Under the pieces are notes generated by a model. The model worked only from the letters and a program-made list of their open reading frames with translations. It had not been told where the DNA came from and did no database searches. DNA of 64,000 nucleotides, taken from positions 8,463 to 72,462 of the forward strand of contig NZ_BEWG01000019.1 of NCBI RefSeq assembly GCF_002723835.1, given 5' to 3'. A program made the translations under genes and the position numbers. Below are positions 28,087-38,234 of the stretch, in pieces (the first letter of the stretch is position 1; every line of letters starts with the position of its first letter). The stretch is from Mycobacterium sp. shizuoka-1. Its GTDB lineage: Bacteria; Actinomycetota; Actinomycetes; Mycobacteriales; Mycobacteriaceae.

Positions 28087-29031
28087 ATGAGTGCAGCCAC
28101 CGTCGTCACGATCTTCCATCCGTCACAGGACTCCGCGGACTTCACCGCCTGGGCAGGCGAATTGCGTGCCACCGCAGCGGAGTCCACCGAATTCCGGATC
28201 TCGGTGCTGGGCAATCCGCATCTGGACTGGGGTATCGCGGTGACGTTCGCCAGCGCGCGGGCACTGCATCACTGGCTGGACAGCGCGGCCCGGCAGCGCC
28301 TGCTCGAGGTCGGCAGGAAGCGCGGAATTCTTTGTGCCACAGCCGATATGGTGATCGTCGAGGATGGCGGGGTGCCGGCGGGTGTCGGCTTCTTCCGGCA
28401 CACCGTGGCCGGCGACCGCATCGACGAGTTCGTGGCCGCCGAGGCGCAGTTGGCCGAACTGAGCGCACGCTTCAGCGGGTTCGAAGGGTGTTGCACGTTC
28501 GCGCCGGTCACCGGCGGCGAGTCGTTCGCGGTGCTGCGGTTTCGCACCGAACACCAGCTCGTGACGTGGCTGGAGTCCCCGGAGCGGGCGGCCGCCCTCG
28601 GGCCGCTGCGGCAGAGCTTGGTGCGGGAATTCTCGCTGGTGTCGTCGACGACGACGTTCGGCAGCACGGTGCGCACCGAGAACGGTCGCACCGCGGTCAC
28701 CCCCAGGTGGAAGACCGCGATGCTGATCCTGCTGGTGCTCTACCCGACGGTGATGCTGTTGTCGCGATTCCTGGGGCCGATCCTCGACGCGCACGGCGCC
28801 CCGCCCTGGTTGGCGATGTGGCTGAGCCAGGTGGTCAGCGTCGCCGTGCTGCAGTGGGTCCTGATGCCGTGGGCGGGGCGGTGGTTCCGCCGCTGGCTCG
28901 ACCCGATCGACGGTGCCGCAACCCGCACCAGCGTGCTGGGCGCAGGGGTGCTGGTCGTCGGTTACCTGATCACGCTGGGCGTGTTCGCGGCGGTGCGCTG
29001 GCTGCAGTACTGGGATTTTTCGCCGACTTAA
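28087..29031 (+). CDS. Antibiotic-biosynthesis-monooxygenase-like protein with C-terminal membrane domain
   Basis: A 314-residue protein. The first 200 residues hold two ferredoxin-like alpha/beta repeats (VVTIFHPSQ... and VGFFRHTVAG...) of the ABM type, each with a segment like FRTEHQLVTWLES. The last 110 residues contain three hydrophobic segments (about 220-240, 255-273 and 285-305). This two-ABM-plus-membrane layout occurs in actinobacterial proteins of unknown function (COG3224-like). Its stop overlaps that of the convergent gene at TTAA. Confidence 0.65.
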   Translation: MSAATVVTIFHPSQDSADFTAWAGELRATAAESTEFRISVLGNPHLDWGIAVTFASARALHHWLDSAARQRLLEVGRKRGILCATADMVIVEDGGVPAGVGFFRHTVAGDRIDEFVAAEAQLAELSARFSGFEGCCTFAPVTGGESFAVLRFRTEHQLVTWLESPERAAALGPLRQSLVREFSLVSSTTTFGSTVRTENGRTAVTPRWKTAMLILLVLYPTVMLLSRFLGPILDAHGAPPWLAMWLSQVVSVAVLQWVLMPWAGRWFRRWLDPIDGAATRTSVLGAGVLVVGYLITLGVFAAVRWLQYWDFSPT

Positions 29032-29336
29032 CCCGACCGGCTCTTGAGCGTCCAGCCCGGCACCCAGTGGGTGACCGCCTTGCGTTTGGGGCCATAGGCG
29101 ATCTCGTAGGTGACCAGGCCCCACCAGTCGCCCTGCTCGCAGAGCCCCCAGCAGGACAGCGTCCCGGTCACGACCTTGTGCATCTGCAGGCCGTGCGGGT
29201 GGTAGCGGCCGGTCCGGTGCGGTTGGCGGGGGAACAGCACGGTGAGATCGATGAGGACCGGCAGCGGTGGGCACACCGGGCGGAACGGCGGCCGCAGTGG
29301 CTGGCCGTTGTAGCCGATCGAGGTGAGCTCACCCAC
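29028..29336 (-). CDS. Conserved hypothetical, 102 aa
   Basis: A 102-residue protein rich in Pro, Gly, Trp and His. It has a PPFRPVCPP segment near the N-terminus and GTLSCWGLCEQGDWWGLVTYEIAYG in its second half, here given as separate parts GTLSCWGL and DWWGLVTYEI. Three cysteines could bind metal or form a disulfide. There is no signal peptide or membrane segment. The family was not recognised. GC3 and codon pattern fit a real gene, and no better frame exists on the other strand. Confidence 0.5.
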   Translation of the reverse strand: MGELTSIGYNGQPLRPPFRPVCPPLPVLIDLTVLFPRQPHRTGRYHPHGLQMHKVVTGTLSCWGLCEQGDWWGLVTYEIAYGPKRKAVTHWVPGWTLKSRSG

Positions 29337-29384
29337 TGATCGATCATATGTTCGAACCCGATTGTGTCCACCCCTGCCGGGCGC

Positions 29385-30386
29385 TCACGCCAGGTCTGCG
29401 CTGACGGCCCGCAGTTTGCGGTGTGTTCCGCCGTACGGCTCGGCAGCCGGCAAAAGCCCCTTGCCGATCTTGGTGACCGCGCTGTAGTTCACGTCGACCA
29501 CGTTGGCCAGCGGGGACAGGCACAGTTGACTGCACAGCTGGTAGGCGTCGATCGTGCTCAACCCGTACAGTTCCTCGAGCCAGCGCACCATCTCGACCTG
29601 GCTGCACCGCCAGGCGTCCTCGAGCGGACGTGCCGAGCCCACCGTGAGCAGGGCGTCGTCGTGCTCGAAGCGTGGCCAGGCCGGCGCGCCGCCCTTGATC
29701 AGGTCGACCACCAGGGTCACGTTCATCGCACCCTCGAGCGCCGTGCCGCAGGTTTCTCCCTCGCCCTGGCGGTAGTGGCCGTCGCCGACCGAGAACAGCG
29801 CACCCTCGACGTTCACGCCGAGGTAGACCGTCGTGCCCGCACGCAGCTCGGGGGTGTCCATGTTGCCGCCGAAGTAGTCCGGGACCAGGGTGGTGCGGAC
29901 TTCCCGCAGCGCGGGCGCGACGCCGACCGTGCCCATCATCGGAGCCAGCGGGATGTCGAGGGTGAAGTCGCTCTCGTGGGCGGTGAAGGTGGCGGTGCCC
30001 AGTGCTCGGTCGACCCGGTAGATCCAGGCCAGCTCGGGCAGCGGCGGCTGCAGGGTGGCGGTGCGGTCGGTGCCGGTGAGCGCGCCGAACAGGGGGATCG
30101 TGGTCGAGGCGGCCCAGTCCCTGGCCGGCTCGATGGACACGAAATGCAGTGCCAGGGTGTCGCCCACCTCGGCGCCGGTGACGTAGAACGGCCCGGTCTG
30201 GGGGTTGAGCTCCTTGATGTTGAGGACCCGGCTGGGTTTGTCGGTGCTGGAGGTGACCCGTCCGGCGAAGGCGTCCTCGGTCCACAGCCGCATCGCGGTT
30301 CCGGGTGAGACCTCCAGCACCGGTTCGGCGCCGCCGAACGTCCAGACGTATTGGTCGCGGGTGGGGGTGAACTCAACGATGCGCAT
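29385..30386 (-). CDS. Acetamidase/formamidase family protein
   Basis: A 333-residue enzyme of the FmdA/AmdA family, which hydrolyses short amides to the acid and ammonia. Family features include an N-terminal EFTPTRDQYVW beta region, GAEVGDTLALHF, a DFTLDIPLAPMMGTVGVAP core and HYRQGEGETCGTALEG. The ATG at 30386 lies inside the end of cbtA (14-nt overlap), so it is the third gene of a cbtB-cbtA-amidase operon. This enzyme would take the amide made by the nitrile hydratase encoded divergently nearby. Confidence 0.9.
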   Translation of the reverse strand: MRIVEFTPTRDQYVWTFGGAEPVLEVSPGTAMRLWTEDAFAGRVTSSTDKPSRVLNIKELNPQTGPFYVTGAEVGDTLALHFVSIEPARDWAASTTIPLFGALTGTDRTATLQPPLPELAWIYRVDRALGTATFTAHESDFTLDIPLAPMMGTVGVAPALREVRTTLVPDYFGGNMDTPELRAGTTVYLGVNVEGALFSVGDGHYRQGEGETCGTALEGAMNVTLVVDLIKGGAPAWPRFEHDDALLTVGSARPLEDAWRCSQVEMVRWLEELYGLSTIDAYQLCSQLCLSPLANVVDVNYSAVTKIGKGLLPAAEPYGGTHRKLRAVSADLA

Positions 30387-31098
30387 CGACCGTCCTCGGG
30401 GTGAGCACGCGGGGCAGCAATGCGGCGAACACGGTCCCGAGCACCAGCCACATCAGTGCCTGGGTCAGCAACGAGAAGAGCCGGAAGTCGGCGAGCAGTG
30501 CGGCCGGGAAGTGGTCGGACACCTCGTCGAAGTGGGGTAGCGCCAGTGCGACCAGGGTGACGCCGATCAGATAACCCCAGCCGGCGACCGCGACCGCCGA
30601 CCAGGTGCCCAGCCGTGGGCTCAGCCGGGCGGCCAGCGCGACGGCGACGATCGCCAGCCCCACCGAAACCAGCAGCAGTACCAGGTACGCGGTGGTGCGG
30701 GCACCGATGGTGTCGGCCATGCCGACGCCGGGTGGGTTGGCCGGAAAGCGGATCGCCGGGACCAGGTTGACCGCGACGAAGCCGGTGGCGGCCAGACCGC
30801 TGACCATCCACCGCGGATCGGCCACTGCCCCTCGTCGGGTCAGGTGCATGGACACGGTCGCCACTGCGACCGCGAACAGCGCGCCCAGGACGACGGCGAA
30901 CATCACCGTGCCGACGCCGGCGCCGACGTTCTCCTGCAGGGCGCGGCTGAAGATCTCGTGCTCCTCGCCGTGGGCGTGTGTCTCGCCGTGGCCGATCGCC
31001 TGATCGACCAGCGGTGAGACCAGGACGCGCGCGAAGCCGAACGCCGCGATCCCGCCTGCCAGCCCGGCGGTGAGGCCGAGGCCGATGATCCTGTTCAT
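30373..31098 (-). CDS. cbtA: Cobalt transporter subunit CbtA
   Basis: A 241-residue membrane protein with an N-terminal RIIGLGLTAGLAGGIAAFGFARV helix, a His-rich loop (GHGETHAHGEEHE) near residue 45 and about five further hydrophobic segments. This matches the predicted cobalt transporter CbtA, which works with CbtB. It lies 11 nt after cbtB. Beside a cobalt-type nitrile hydratase, a role in supplying cobalt to that enzyme is a reasonable inference. Confidence 0.85.
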   Translation of the reverse strand: MNRIIGLGLTAGLAGGIAAFGFARVLVSPLVDQAIGHGETHAHGEEHEIFSRALQENVGAGVGTVMFAVVLGALFAVAVATVSMHLTRRGAVADPRWMVSGLAATGFVAVNLVPAIRFPANPPGVGMADTIGARTTAYLVLLLVSVGLAIVAVALAARLSPRLGTWSAVAVAGWGYLIGVTLVALALPHFDEVSDHFPAALLADFRLFSLLTQALMWLVLGTVFAALLPRVLTPRTVDAHR

Positions 31099-31109
31099 CA
31101 GGGCGCCTT

Positions 31110-31340
31110 TCAGTGGCAGGGGAAGCCGAGCAGATGCCGGGCGTCGTGGACGAACTCGTGGACGTGGGTGTCGGACCCGAACACCGACACCGCACCCTGA
31201 TCGAAACCGATGAAGTAGAAGGCGATCAAGGCCAGCACGGTGGTCACCGTCAACTGCAGGGCGATGCCGGTGGTGGTGGAGTCGGGCAGCTCGAGCGTCG
31301 CGCCGTGCTGCACGGCGGACTGTCCGGCGGTCGAAGACAT
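31110..31340 (-). CDS. cbtB: Cobalt transporter subunit CbtB
   Basis: A 76-residue protein with one hydrophobic segment (about residues 26-45) and a C-terminal histidine motif THVHEFVHDARHLLGFPCH that characterises CbtB and probably binds Co2+. GAGAGGA precedes the ATG. It is the first gene of the minus-strand operon, divergent from the nitrile hydratase genes. CbtAB genes in other bacteria are often under a B12 riboswitch; no B12-box-like sequence was seen here, so control probably follows the nitrile system instead. Confidence 0.85.
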   Translation of the reverse strand: MSSTAGQSAVQHGATLELPDSTTTGIALQLTVTTVLALIAFYFIGFDQGAVSVFGSDTHVHEFVHDARHLLGFPCH

Positions 31341-31586
31341 CAGGTTCCTCTCGGTAATTACTTCCAGATTGCAAATATTGCGCTCGCTCTGAATACCTGG
31401 CGGAGTTCCGACGGGTCAACCGGTGGAGGGCGATCGGGCCGAGCCGAAATCCAGGTTTAACAATCAAGCCGCGGGGAGTAAATCCTGTGTTACGCATGGC
31501 GGTACGGATTGCGCTGCAGCACCGGCGGTGCGCATAGTTCCAGATGAAAGTATTACGACCGTGAACTAATGATGGGAGATCGGCAT
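31341..31586. promoter_or_regulatory. Divergent control region between cbtB and nitrile hydratase
   Basis: A 246-nt region that is clearly more AT-rich than its surroundings. It holds the short inverted repeat GCAA-ATA-TTGC at 31371-31381 and a direct repeat TTCCAGAT at 31362-31369 and 31538-31545, one copy near each divergent start. These are candidate operators for the MarR-type regulator encoded in the island. No cobalamin riboswitch features were found. Confidence 0.4.
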
Positions 31587-32279
31587 ATGCACGGTCCACA
31601 TGATCTGGGTGGGCGCGACGGCATCGGGCCCGTCGCCACCGAATTCCTCGAGCCGGGAATCCCGGACTGGCGCTATCCGTTCGAGGGCCGGATGCACGCG
31701 GTGACCGCGATGGCCATCGCCAAGGGTGCGTTCAACCTCGACGAGCAGCGCCACGGCATCGAGCTGATGAAGTGGAGCGAGTACCTGGACTCCACCTACT
31801 ACGCGCACTGGCTTTTCTCGGTGGAAAAGCTGCTCAACGACAAGGGCTACATCTCGCACGAGGAGATCGACGAGCGGATGCGCGAGCTGGGCGCTCCGTC
31901 GATGACCGCGCATCCGCAGAAGCCGGAGACGCTCTCCCCGTTCGCCCAGCAGATGATCGACATCCTGTGGAAGGGCACCCCACACGATCTACCCGCCGAG
32001 ACACCCCCGCGCTATGCCGTCGGGGAGAAGGTGTGCGTACGCAACATCAACGAGGTGACCCACAACCGGCTGCCCGGTTACCTCAACCGCGTGCCCGGCG
32101 TGATCGCCAAGCAGTACGGCGCTTTTCACGATCCCGCCGACAGCGCGCACAAGCAGATCGACACGCCCCACCAGCTCTACATGGTCAAGTTCAGCTCGGT
32201 CGATCTGTGGGGTGCCGAGGCGGTCGAAGACTTCAACCTGTACGCCGATCTGTTCGAGAACTACCTCGAACCGGCCTGA
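31587..32279 (+). CDS. nthB: Nitrile hydratase beta subunit
   Basis: A 230-residue beta subunit. The N-terminus MHGPHDLGGRDGIGP is the typical start of this family, which decides for the ATG at 31587; GGGAG lies 7-8 nt before it. Further ATGs at 31569 and 31572 would add only a few residues upstream of the family start. The C-terminal half is the SH3-like barrel (GEKVCVRN and PGYLNRVPGVI). With the alpha subunit it hydrates nitriles to amides. The order beta-alpha-activator is that of cobalt-type systems such as Rhodococcus rhodochrous J1. Confidence 0.95.
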   Translation: MHGPHDLGGRDGIGPVATEFLEPGIPDWRYPFEGRMHAVTAMAIAKGAFNLDEQRHGIELMKWSEYLDSTYYAHWLFSVEKLLNDKGYISHEEIDERMRELGAPSMTAHPQKPETLSPFAQQMIDILWKGTPHDLPAETPPRYAVGEKVCVRNINEVTHNRLPGYLNRVPGVIAKQYGAFHDPADSAHKQIDTPHQLYMVKFSSVDLWGAEAVEDFNLYADLFENYLEPA

Positions 32280-32290
32280 GATTAGGAGAG

Positions 32291-32896
32291 ATGAGCGAAA
32301 TGGACTGGCTGTCTTTGTCTGACGTCGAGGCGCGGGTGAATGCGCTCGAGTCGCTGATGGTCGAGAAGGGCCTGGCCGAACACGAGGCGGTCGACGCCGT
32401 GGTGGCGTCCTTCGAGAACGACATGGGGCCGATCAACGGCGCCAAGGTCGTCGCGCGGGCCTGGACCGAACCTGAATACCGCGAATGGTTGTTGCGCGAT
32501 GCCACCGCGGCGATTGCCGACATGGGGTTCACCGGCCTGCAGACCGAGCACATGGTGGCGGTCGAGAACACCGACGACCGGCACAACGTCGTGGTCTGCA
32601 CGTTGTGCTCGTGCTATCCGTGGACGCTGCTCGGCATTCCGCCGGCCTGGTTCAAGTATCCGCAGTACCGGGCGCGGGTGGTCAAGGACCCGCGCAGCGT
32701 GCTCGGCGAGTTCGGGGTCGAACTGCCCGACGAGGTCAAGATCGACGTCTGGGACAGCAGCGCCGAGATCCGCTATCTGGTGATCCCGCAGCGGCCCAAA
32801 GGGACCGAGGACATGACCGTCGACGAGCTGATCCCGCTGATCAACCGAGACTCGATGGTCGGGACCGCGCTCGCCTCTGCACCGGGGAGCGCGTAG
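32291..32896 (+). CDS. nthA: Nitrile hydratase alpha subunit, cobalt type
   Basis: A 201-residue alpha subunit that holds the catalytic metal. The claw-setting motif is CTLCSC (Cys103, Cys106, Ser107, Cys108). Thr after the first Cys marks the cobalt type; iron enzymes have CSLCSC. YPWTLLG and PPAWFKYPQYRARVV follow, as in the family. The two later cysteines of the motif are normally oxidised to sulfinic and sulfenic acid. AGGAGAG precedes the ATG. The gene sits 11 nt after the beta gene. Confidence 0.96.
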   Translation: MSEMDWLSLSDVEARVNALESLMVEKGLAEHEAVDAVVASFENDMGPINGAKVVARAWTEPEYREWLLRDATAAIADMGFTGLQTEHMVAVENTDDRHNVVVCTLCSCYPWTLLGIPPAWFKYPQYRARVVKDPRSVLGEFGVELPDEVKIDVWDSSAEIRYLVIPQRPKGTEDMTVDELIPLINRDSMVGTALASAPGSA

Positions 32897-33268
32897 ATGA
32901 CCGCGACACTGGATCGGTTCGACGATCTCGGCAGCACGATCGCCCTACCTCGCTCCAACGGCGAGCTGATCTTCGACGCACCCTGGCAGGGAAGGCTTTT
33001 CGGACTCGTGGTGCACCTGTGCGAGTCCGGGGCGTTCGAGTGGGACGAGTTCAAGGCGCACCTGATCGCGGCGATCGGTGACTCCGGCATCGACGAGACC
33101 TGTGATCCCGGTGTCTATTACCGGCAGTTCGGTGAGGCGTTCTGCCGACTGGCCGCGCAGAAGAACTTCTTCGACACCGATCAGCTCCAGGCGCGCACCG
33201 CCGTCGAGGCGCAGGTGCTGGCCCATGGCGATCATGACCATGACCACGATCACGACCTCCACCACTGA
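32897..33268 (+). CDS. Nitrile hydratase activator (P14K-type) with His-rich tail
   Basis: A 123-residue accessory protein, homologous in sequence style to the end of the beta subunit (FDAPWQGRLFGLVVHLCESGAFEWDEF). In cobalt systems the small activator escorts the alpha subunit and inserts the metal. This copy ends in a run of alternating His and Asp (about residues 110-123), which could bind several metal ions and act as a cobalt store. The ATG directly follows the alpha stop, so the three genes are coupled. Confidence 0.88.
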   Translation: MTATLDRFDDLGSTIALPRSNGELIFDAPWQGRLFGLVVHLCESGAFEWDEFKAHLIAAIGDSGIDETCDPGVYYRQFGEAFCRLAAQKNFFDTDQLQARTAVEAQVLAHGDHDHDHDHDLHH

Positions 33269-33290
33269 GACAGAGAGGGATTCGAAGACA

Positions 33291-33806
33291 ATGTCGAAGA
33301 TCTCTTCGCTGGCCGTCAGTGTCGGGGTGCTGGGCATGGTGTCGACACTGATGACCGCCACGGTGTGGAAGTTGCCGGTCTGGGTGCTGTTCTTGGCCTG
33401 GGCGTCCTTCTTCTTCGTGGGCTCGGGACTTCCCGGGCTGCTGAAGTCGGTGGCCTGCAACTGGACCGGCATCGCCATCGCGACGGCTACGCTGCTGTCG
33501 GTGTCCCATACGTCCAGCCCCGTTCTGGTCGCAATCGCGGTGGGAATAGGCAGTTTCGCGATGGTGCAGGTTTCGCGGCTTGCCTGGGTGTCGGCCGCGC
33601 CGGCCATCGTGTTCGGGTTCGCCATGACGGTCGGAACCATTGCGGCGACGGGAAACTCCGTCACCACCGTGGGCGTGTCGAATCCGGCGTTGATCGCCGC
33701 GACCACCGCACTCGTCGGCGCCGGGTTCGGGGTGGCCTCCCAGTGGGGTGCCGCGGCGCTGGAGACGCTCACCCAGTCCATGGGCCTGCGGCGCGCGGTG
33801 CAGTGA
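33291..33806 (+). CDS. DUF1097-type membrane protein
   Basis: A 171-residue integral membrane protein with five or six hydrophobic segments, resembling the DUF1097 family (for example E. coli YcdZ). It lies in the nitrile hydratase operon, 22 nt after the activator gene. Small polytopic proteins in amidase operons often move amides or urea, so a substrate channel is possible, but no motif proves this. Confidence 0.65.
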   Translation: MSKISSLAVSVGVLGMVSTLMTATVWKLPVWVLFLAWASFFFVGSGLPGLLKSVACNWTGIAIATATLLSVSHTSSPVLVAIAVGIGSFAMVQVSRLAWVSAAPAIVFGFAMTVGTIAATGNSVTTVGVSNPALIAATTALVGAGFGVASQWGAAALETLTQSMGLRRAVQ

Positions 33807-33864
33807 GATACGCTGCCCCGCAAAGAAGTTGTCCTCTCAAAAGCGATCAAGAGCCAGGAGCGTC

Positions 33865-34305
33865 GTGCTGACGTCGACGAGCAATCTGGAAAGCATTGCC
33901 GAAGTGTTCTTTCGCGCTGAACGCCGCTGGGTCGACGCGCTGTGCAACGGCCTGCTGGACGCCGAGGTCAACACCGTCGAGGGCTGGCGGGTCCTCGGCG
34001 CGCTGCGCACCGGTGACGGCTTCACGATGAGTGACATCTCGGCGGCGATGTCGATCCCGCCGCCGACGTTGACCCGCATCGTCGACAAGCTCGTCGACGG
34101 CGGTCTGGTGCTTCGCCGGGTCGACGCGACGGATCGCCGCCGGGTGCTGGTGCACCTGTCGGCGCGCGGCAAAGCCAAGGTCCGCAAGCTCACCAAACAG
34201 GAGTCCGGGCTCAAGGCGGCGCTCGTCGACGAGCTCGGCGAGGAGAACGCCGTGCAGTTCATCCGCACCCTGGCGCGCGTCGGCGAGCTGTTTTCCAGCC
34301 CGTGA
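33865..34305 (+). CDS. MarR family transcriptional regulator
   Basis: A 146-residue MarR-type regulator. The winged helix-turn-helix spans about residues 40-95: MSDISAAMSIPPPTLTRIVDKL (given as parts MSDISAAMS and LTRIVDKL), followed by the wing DATDRRRVLVHLS. GTG start at 33865 with AGGAG 6 nt upstream. In R. rhodochrous J1 the high-molecular-mass nitrile hydratase is controlled by an AmiC-like and a MarR-like protein (NhhC and NhhD); the pair here matches that logic. Confidence 0.85.
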   Translation: MLTSTSNLESIAEVFFRAERRWVDALCNGLLDAEVNTVEGWRVLGALRTGDGFTMSDISAAMSIPPPTLTRIVDKLVDGGLVLRRVDATDRRRVLVHLSARGKAKVRKLTKQESGLKAALVDELGEENAVQFIRTLARVGELFSSP

Positions 34306-34393
34306 ACGGTCGTGCAACGCGGTAGTAACGCGACCGGCCGACGATGGTGATCGTGGTGATCGTGGTGGTCGCGATGCAGGTGGACGGAGGCCG

Positions 34394-35461
34394 ATGGGGC
34401 AACTGACATCCGCGATCAACGTCGCCCTGGTCATCCCGCGCTCGGGATCGGCAGGCATCTACGGGCCGTCGTGTGAGGCCTGCGCAGAGTTGGCCATCGC
34501 CGACGTGAACGCCACCACCGGCGTGCTGGGGCGAGCGGTCCGGCTGGTGCCGGTGGACGGCAGCAGACCCCCGGCCGTGGTCGCCGCCGACATCGCCCGA
34601 CTGGTCGATGTGGGCGCCATCGACGCGGTCACCGGCTGGCACATCTCCCCGGTGCGACAGGCGATCGCCCGGGTGACCGCGGGCCGGGTGCCGTATGTGT
34701 ACGGGCCGCTCTACGAAGGCGGCGAGCGCACCGCGGGCCTGTTCCTCACCGGTGAGACGCCGTCGCGCCAGCTGCTGCCTGCGATGGACTGGATGGCTGA
34801 CGAACACGGTGTCGATCGCTGGATCGTGATCGGGAACGACTATGTGTGGCCCCGGCAGACCGGGGCCGCGGCTGCGGGGCATGCCCGCGCCCAGGGCACC
34901 CCGCTGGTTGGCGAGAGCTACGTGCCGTTGGGCACCGAGGATTTCTCGGCGACCATCCGCGAGGTCGAGATCAGTGGCGCGACCGGGGTGGTGCTGCTGC
35001 TCGTCGGACGCGACGGCGTGCTGTTCAACCGGCAGTTCGCCGCGGCCGGACTGGACACGGCGGTGCCGCGGCTGAGCCCGCACGTCGAAGAGAACATGCT
35101 GATGGCCAGCGGCAGCGAGAGCAACCGCGGGTTGTTTGCGGCGGCCGGCTACTTCGAGGCGCTGCACACCACCGCCAGCATGGATTTCGCCGCGCACTAC
35201 TACGCCACGTTCGGACCGGCGGCTCCCGCGCTGAACAGCATCGGGGAATCCTGCTACGAGGCCATCACCTTGTTGATCGCGCTGGTGTCGCGCGCCGGCT
35301 CGCTGGCGGTGGCCGACCTGATGGCGGCGGCCGGTGGCCTGACCTACATCAGTCCGCGTGGCGAAGTCACGATGCACGGCAATCAGCTGAGCCAGGACGT
35401 CTACGTCGCCGAGGCGATCGACCTCGATTTCGAGATTCGGGCGCGCATCTCTGCCGCCTGA
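34394..35461 (+). CDS. AmiC-like amide-binding sensor protein
   Basis: A 355-residue periplasmic-binding-fold protein of the branched-chain amino acid / amide group. It starts directly in the fold (INVALVIPRSGSAGIYGPSCE) without a signal peptide, so it is cytoplasmic, like AmiC of Pseudomonas and NhhC of Rhodococcus. It would bind amides or nitriles and relieve or activate transcription with the MarR-type partner encoded 88 nt upstream. GGACGGAGG precedes the ATG. The 88-nt gap contains a CGGTCG...CGACCG inverted repeat and GTGATCGTG repeats. Confidence 0.82.
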   Translation: MGQLTSAINVALVIPRSGSAGIYGPSCEACAELAIADVNATTGVLGRAVRLVPVDGSRPPAVVAADIARLVDVGAIDAVTGWHISPVRQAIARVTAGRVPYVYGPLYEGGERTAGLFLTGETPSRQLLPAMDWMADEHGVDRWIVIGNDYVWPRQTGAAAAGHARAQGTPLVGESYVPLGTEDFSATIREVEISGATGVVLLLVGRDGVLFNRQFAAAGLDTAVPRLSPHVEENMLMASGSESNRGLFAAAGYFEALHTTASMDFAAHYYATFGPAAPALNSIGESCYEAITLLIALVSRAGSLAVADLMAAAGGLTYISPRGEVTMHGNQLSQDVYVAEAIDLDFEIRARISAA

Positions 35462-35511
35462 GCCAATTGGTGCCAAAAGCCTCTTGGGTTCAGTGTTGCG
35501 GATTCGTTAAA

Positions 35512-35532
35512 CTTGAGCGGAACAGACTCAAG
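35512..35532. promoter_or_regulatory. HAIR operator for HspR before clpB
   Basis: CTTGAGC, 7 nt, ACTCAAG: a near-perfect HAIR. It begins within a possible housekeeping -10 (TAAACT at 35508-35513, 18 nt after TTGGGT at 35484), so bound HspR would block that promoter. Confidence 0.85.
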
Positions 35533-35544
35533 ATTGACGGCGTT
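35519..35544 (+). promoter_or_regulatory. Candidate SigH promoter of clpB
   Basis: GGAACA at 35519-35524 and CGTT at 35541-35544 with 16 nt between them, the same sequence and spacing as before dnaK. The -35 element lies inside the HAIR spacer. clpB belongs to the M. tuberculosis SigH regulon. Confidence 0.6.
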
Positions 35545-35585
35545 GTAAACCTCGACAAGCTTTTCTCGACAGAAACGGAGGTGTC

Positions 35586-38132
<2,547 letters not shown>

Positions 38133-38178
38133 GCGCTTGCGCGAAGACCGTGAGGCTGGCGTAGTTCCCAACGCCGAA

Positions 38179-38228
38179 CAGACGCAAAGTCGCACGATTC
38201 CACCCGGATCGATGCGACTTTGCGTCTG
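38179..38228. terminator. Long hairpin between convergent clpB and TetR gene
   Basis: Two perfectly complementary 16-nt arms, CAGACGCAAAGTCGCA and TGCGACTTTGCGTCTG, are separated by 18 nt; CGAT and ATCG inside the loop can extend the stem. It lies between two convergent genes, so it can act as a bidirectional terminator, though it lacks a clear U-tract. The TTTGCGTCTGCTCG end resembles a dispersed intergenic palindrome I recall from other mycobacterial genomes. Confidence 0.6.
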
Positions 38229-38234
38229 CTCGCG

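Noticed and set aside
29341-29360. SOS/LexA box from GTTCGAAC
   Set aside because: The mycobacterial box needs TCGAAC-N4-GTTCGA; here the half-sites overlap with no spacer.
31341-31586. Cobalamin riboswitch before cbtB
   Set aside because: No B12-box-like sequence or the expected long stem set was found on the minus strand.
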